This document shows positions 59,430 through 64,000 of a stretch of 64,000 nt of DNA, in pieces; positions within the stretch are counted from its first letter, which is position 1, and every line of letters starts with the position of its first letter. The notes beneath the pieces are model-generated. The model was not told the DNA's origin. It searched no databases and saw nothing but the letters and a program-made list of their open reading frames with translations. Made by a program: the position numbers and the translations under genes. Source of the stretch: Lunularia cruciata. Taxonomy: Eukaryota > Streptophyta > Marchantiopsida > Lunulariales > Lunulariaceae. The stretch covers positions 35,131,493 through 35,195,492 of the forward strand of contig OX419759.1 of NCBI GenBank assembly GCA_948567375.1. Reading direction: 5' to 3'.

Positions 59430-62400
59430 AGATCAATTTTAGGAGTCATGGAAATTGGACTTAGGTTGCTCTTACTATATGTATCTAAATAAGCAGTGGT
59501 TTTATGAGTGCAAAACATTCAATGGAGGATCTGTAATAGTGTGGAACAAGATGCCTTGTAAAGCTATTGGCATTGGTATAATATGCATTAAGATGTTTGA
59601 TGGTGTTGTGAGTACTCTTGCTGATGTGAGGTATGTTCCTGAGTTAAGGAAGAATTTGATATCACTAGGCACTTTGGACTCAAATGGTTGGAGGTGGGGA
59701 GCTGAAAATGGAACACTCAACGTATCAAAAGGAGCATTGGTTGTAATGAAGAGCAAGAAAATAGGAAATCTTTATGAGCTTGTTGGAGCTACCATTACTA
59801 GAGGAGTGGTAAGTACAATTTTTAAACAAGAATATCCCAAAGATCTCACTCACTTATGTTTGGGTCATATGAGTGAAAGAGATCTAAGTGAATTGTTGAA
59901 GCAACAACTTCTGAAGTGCCTTAAAAGTTGTAAGTTAAAATTTTGTGAGCATTGTGTAATAGGAAAACAAAGGTGGGTAAGCTTTTCCACAAGAATTTAT
60001 TGCACAAAGGGAATTTTAGACTATGTGCATTTTGATGTTTGGGGCCATGCACCTATAGCTTCAAAATCTGGAGTATTTTGTATCTTTGGTTGATGATTAC
60101 ACTAGAAGAGTATGGGTCTATACCATGAAGCACAAATCATAGGTCTTTTCTATCTATAAGCAATGGAAGGTGATGTCAGAGAAACAATCAGGAAGGAAAG
60201 TGAAGTGTTTGAGATCTGATAATTGTCGAGAATAAAAATCTGGAGAGTTTGATAGATAGTGTAAGAGTGAAATGATAATTCATCACTTTACCATACTGGG
60301 TACCTCTCAACCAAATGATGTGGACAAGTGGACAAATCATACACTCTTGGAGAAAGCAAGAAGTATGGTAAGCAACGCTTGACTGGAGAAGGGTTTTTGG
60401 GCAGAAGCTGTACCTACAGCTTGTCATTTGGTAAAAAACCTTTACTGAGTGTAAGAGACCTATGGAAAAATGGACAGGTTGGCATGTTGATTACTCTTCA
60501 CTTCGAGTGTTTGAATACATAGCTTATGTTCATATTCAACAAGAACAAAGGACAAAGTTAGATCCCAAATCTAGTAATGTATATTCTTGGGATATCAGAA
60601 GGATACCAAAGGGGTATAGATTATGGGATCCAGAAAGGTGTTGCCTTGTTGTGAGTAGGGATATAGTTTTTGATGAGACTAGTATGATGGAGATGATTAC
60701 TATAGAAGCAGAAAAGGAAAATTAAATTCAGTTAGATTGTGTTAAAATAGATATTAATCTTGGAAGTGAAGACATCTCACCTCTTGTAGATCTATCAAGT
60801 GAACCATTAGAAGTGATGCATGAACATAGGTATCCAAATAGGGATAGAAGGCCTCCAAAGAGATTTGATAATTTATTTGTTGCTTATGCTCTTATTACAG
60901 AGAATGGTGAACCTTCTTCATATGAAGAGGCAATGCAAGATCAAGAGAGTAAAAAATGAAATCATGCAATGGAAGAGGAGATGAAGTCTTTGGCCAAAAA
61001 CAAAACTTGGAGACTTGAAAAATTGCCTATGAGAAAGGAGCCAATTGGTTCCAGATAAATACTTTGGAGGAAGGAAGGACTTCCAAAATAAGGTGGAGAT
61101 CAATGCAAAACAAGGCTTTAGCAAAGGGTTATAGCCAAAAAAGGTATTGACTCCAATGAGAATTTTTCACTGGTGGTAAAAATCTCTTCAATTTGTGCAT
61201 TGTTTGCAATAGTTGCATTGCATAACTTGGAGTTGGAACAAATAGATGTTACAACTGATTTTTTACATGGAGAATTGGGGGAGGAGATTTACATGCATCA
61301 ACCTGAAGGTTTTGTGGTACCAAGGAATGAGAAGATAGTTTGCAGGTTACAAAAGTCTTTATATGGACTAAAGCAAAGTCCAAGACTTTGGTATATGAAG
61401 TTTGATGCTTTCATGTTGAAACAAGGATATAACAAAAGTGAGTCAGATTATTGTGTGTACCTCAAGAAGCTACATGGACCTAAAGTATTTGATTTAATCA
61501 TCTTGGTACTATATGTGGATGATATGTTGATTGCCGTGAAAGATATGATTGAGATGTAGAACTTGAAAGCACAACTTGGTAAGGAATTTGATATGAAGGA
61601 CTTGGGTTCTTCAAAGAGTGTGCTTGGGATTGAACATGATTGTTACAAGAGCAAGGGAAAGTTATGGATATCTCAAAGGAGATATTTGGAAAATTACTTG
61701 CTCGTTTTGGGATGCAATGGAATGCAATGCAACTGGAATGCAAAACCATTGAGCACTCCAATGGCAAGTCATTTCAAGATATCATTGGAGCAATGTCCAT
61801 CAAATGAGGAGGAGAGAAAAGTAATGTCAAATATTCCTTATGCTAGGACTATTGTGAGTTTAATAAATGCTATGGTCTGCAATAGAACAGACATCTCATA
61901 TGCTGTGAGTGTGGTGAGTAGGTACATGGCAAATCCAAAGAAACAACATTAGAAAGTTGTGAAGTGAATACTTTGTTACTTGAAAGGGACTATAAATATT
62001 GGCATTGTCTTTGATGTGGAGAAGGACCAAGAAGGAGGAATTATAGGATATGTAAATTCTAATTTTGTAGGAGACTTGGATAAGAGAAGGCTACAACAAA
62101 ATTTATTTTTACACTTGTTGGTGGTGCAGTAAGTTGGAAGTGTACTTTCCAATCTATTATTTCTCTTTCTACTACAGAGGCAGAATATATTGCAACAATT
62201 GAGGCGGCCAATGAGGCAATATGGCTACAAAGATTAGCCAAGTGTGCAGGACTCCCTAGCATGAAGTCCAGACTTTTTTGTGATAGCCAAAGTGCTATTC
62301 ACTTGGCCAAGAATCAAGTATATTATTCAAGGACAAAGCATATTGATGTGAGCCATCATTTTATCAGAAAGCTCTGACAAAATAGTGAGATCAATTTGCA
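59430..62400 (+). pseudogene. copia pol remnant (protease, integrase, RT, RNase H)
   Basis: Protease: WKLDLGCSYYM near 59450, where the catalytic motif is normally DTG or DSG. GAG-pre-integrase: LTHLCLGHMSERDLSELL, then CEHCVIGKQR near 59850-59970. Integrase core: LDYVHFDVWG near 60020, then broken to about 60430. Reverse transcriptase: LEQIDVTTDFLHGELGEEIY near 61230, SLYGLKQSPRLWY near 61360, and the intact LYVDDMLIA active-site box near 61510. RNase H: WKCTFQSIISLSTTEAEYIA near 62140, then CDSQSAIHLAKN and TKHIDVSHHFIR. Stops and shifts separate the pieces. Confidence 0.93.
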
Positions 62401-62529
62401 AAAGATTGGCATAGTGGTAAACTCAGCTGATATGTTGACTAAACCTGTTCCTGTTGAGAAGTTCAAGTTATGCATGAACTTGCTCAACTTACAATGTTGC
62501 TCTTTGGGATGATATGGTTGATACAAGCA

Positions 62530-62541
62530 AAAGGTGGATAT
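62530..62541 (+). promoter_or_regulatory. polypurine tract of the copia element
   Basis: AAAGGTGGATAT immediately precedes the 3' LTR, the usual plus-strand primer of plant copia elements. Confidence 0.85.
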
Positions 62542-62863
62542 TGTTATGTTTGGCTTGTTATTAGTGATTTGACTGATCATTGAAGACTATGATAGTCAAG
62601 AGCAAACGTGTGATTGATGAAACAGCAAGGTGTGGGACATGCCCTTATCTGATGTGAATAAAATGCCTTGAGTGGTCAATATTCAGGAAGTCTCGCAAGT
62701 CAGTACTTCAACCGATAGATATATATATATATATTTATTTCACACCTATTGAACCATTAAGTAAATAATGTAAGGACAACAATAATGTTGTCCTTACATT
62801 ATTTACTTAATGGGGTTTATGATATGTTATTGCGAGAGGTCCTCACGACTTTGATTTCTAACA
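62542..62863 (+). repeat. 3' LTR of the copia element with internal palindrome
   Basis: 322 bp, TGTTATG to CTAACA. It contains a perfect 27-bp inverted repeat (62754-62780 and 62787-62813, 6-nt loop) on CCATTAAGTAAATAATG and its complement. The 5' LTR has only one arm (GTTGTCCTTACATTATTTG near 58324-58342). A TA run is near 62723-62736. Confidence 0.92.
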
Positions 62864-62869
62864 AAGTAG

Positions 62870-63880
62870 TACTTAAAAGCCGGAGTGGAGTCTTCTATGC
62901 CGTGGAAGGATCGGGAGTTGGATACCTATCGGTTATGCTCTATTTTTCTCTTCAATTTCATATCTATCTATTCTAGAGATGCAAGTCGTTGCTACTTTGG
63001 ATTCCTGGTCTGGGGAAGATGCTTCTATAACTAAACCTTACAGTTGAGCGAAGTCTCCCTCAGAAGCAAGGAGAATTGTCTTCACCAACAGTCACTATTG
63101 TTCCTTGATTGCCGGTTGAGCATGCCGCATTTCAGGATCTGAAAGTATAGTAGCTATACATCTTACCTTCCCTGAAATCAGTGTATAAGTTCCAGTGGGT
63201 TGTGGATTGCTTTTAGCACAATATTATCTGCTTGTATCAAGGGAATCCAGGCGGGGACGTTTTGATAAACTAGGCATCAGGCGGTAATTTACCCCGAGAG
63301 AGCAATGGGATCGGAAGAAACACATTAGGGGGTTTCAGTTCTGGAAACTATGGGAGGTAGGCTGATCCCGTATGCCTCCGTGATTCTTTGCAGGAGCCCG
63401 AAATCTAAAATATGGTTATTTATGAACGGGTGCTTAAAATTTTAGGGGTTGAGTTTTCCTTCTTTTTCTTAAGCACAATTTCCGATCTGGTTTTTCGGTC
63501 ATTATGGATTACGAGACCTCCCGTCCCGGATTACTGGAGGTCCCGTAGTCCCTGGAAAGCCATGACCCGTTAACACTCAGAGGGATACAAGAATACCTCC
63601 CATGTGATTTAGATATTCCACTCACACACACCCCATAGCTACCTACAAGATGTCTCATAGACGTTCCGTTATCTTCTTTTCCGGTTCGCCGAAACGTAAA
63701 ACTGAAACCCCCTGTCGAGAAATAAAACAAGAAATGATAGGCTAATCCTCAATGCTTTTGTTTAGTCTGGAGAGGAGGAGTCAAAAAGAGTGTATATACT
63801 GGATACAGTATATAGCTCAGGGAGTTCCGAAAAGTCAAAAGCGGAGTCTTGGCGATAAGATGGTTCACGAGAAGCTGGTT
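62870..63880. other. non-coding stretch, more balanced composition
   Basis: No gene recognised on either strand. The composition is close to equal in AT and GC, and the style (many GGGA, CCGG and TTTCGG words) recalls plant mitochondrial intron or intergenic DNA. I could match no mitochondrial gene, so a nuclear copy of organelle DNA is only a guess. Confidence 0.3.
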
Positions 63881-63980
63881 TCACGTATGGTTTGTAGACC
63901 ATACGGGTTGCATAGCTCGGATATATTAGGGGCTAATGCAAGTCGTATGGTTTGTTAACCATACGACTTGCATAGTTCAT
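63881..63980. repeat. two related hairpins with 60-bp period
   Basis: Hairpin 1: CGTATGGT (63884-63891) and ACCATACG (63898-63905). Hairpin 2: a perfect 17-bp stem, 63936-63952 against 63957-63973, with loop TGTT. Both share the core CGTATGGTTTGT...ACCATACG and are followed by TTGCATAG. Corresponding bases are exactly 60 bp apart, so this is a tandem pair. Confidence 0.9.
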
Positions 63981-64000
63981 AGATAGACAGACGTCTTAGG

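Noticed and set aside
63509-63730. 73-codon minus-strand frame suggestive of organelle origin
   Set aside because: I could not match it to any mitochondrial or plastid protein; kept only as a compositional remark.

Overview
The window is nuclear DNA of a land plant. It has spliced genes with short introns (roughly 100-470 bp), three genes for chloroplast-targeted proteins, an initiator tRNA gene, and several decayed LTR retrotransposons whose primer-binding sites match the initiator tRNA. The compact introns, the Ala/Ser-rich transit peptides and the mix of Ty3/gypsy lineages suggest a seed-free plant such as a bryophyte or lycophyte. That placement is inference; the sequence alone does not settle it.

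Layout. 1-17.9 kb is a stack of broken Ty3/gypsy elements: a pol remnant with its 3' LTR (1-3255), a long minus-strand relic with a coiled-coil region (3.3-7.5 kb), a chromovirus with primer site, zinc knuckle, chromodomain and 3' LTR (9.5-14.7 kb), and a third gypsy lineage (14.7-17.9 kb). 18-26 kb is AT-rich and holds two related minus-strand relics. 26.8-36.2 kb is a gene island: a ten-exon thylakoid-lumen FKBP gene with a tRNA-His-like gene in its last intron, an initiator tRNA-Met gene, and a six-exon plastid type I signal peptidase gene on the minus strand. 40.6-46 kb is an AT-rich block with a four-unit satellite of about 220 bp, a dispersed foldback-like motif and palindromes. At 46.55 kb is an intronless gene for an unrecognised plastid-targeted protein. 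At 51.2-53.9 kb is the membrane half of an MTP12/ZnT5-type zinc transporter gene, with an apparent U12-type AT-AC intron and no cation-efflux half. 58.0-62.9 kb is a complete but decayed Ty1/copia element with target-site duplication. The last kilobase ends in a pair of hairpins 60 bp apart.

The genes form no operon or pathway cluster. The FKBP and the signal peptidase both belong to thylakoid protein biogenesis: one is imported through the Tat route, the other removes lumenal targeting peptides. No obviously new multi-gene system is visible. The strongest unusual signals are the AT-AC intron in a half-length transporter gene, the tRNA nested in an FKBP intron, the minus-strand coiled-coil relic family and the foldback/satellite block.
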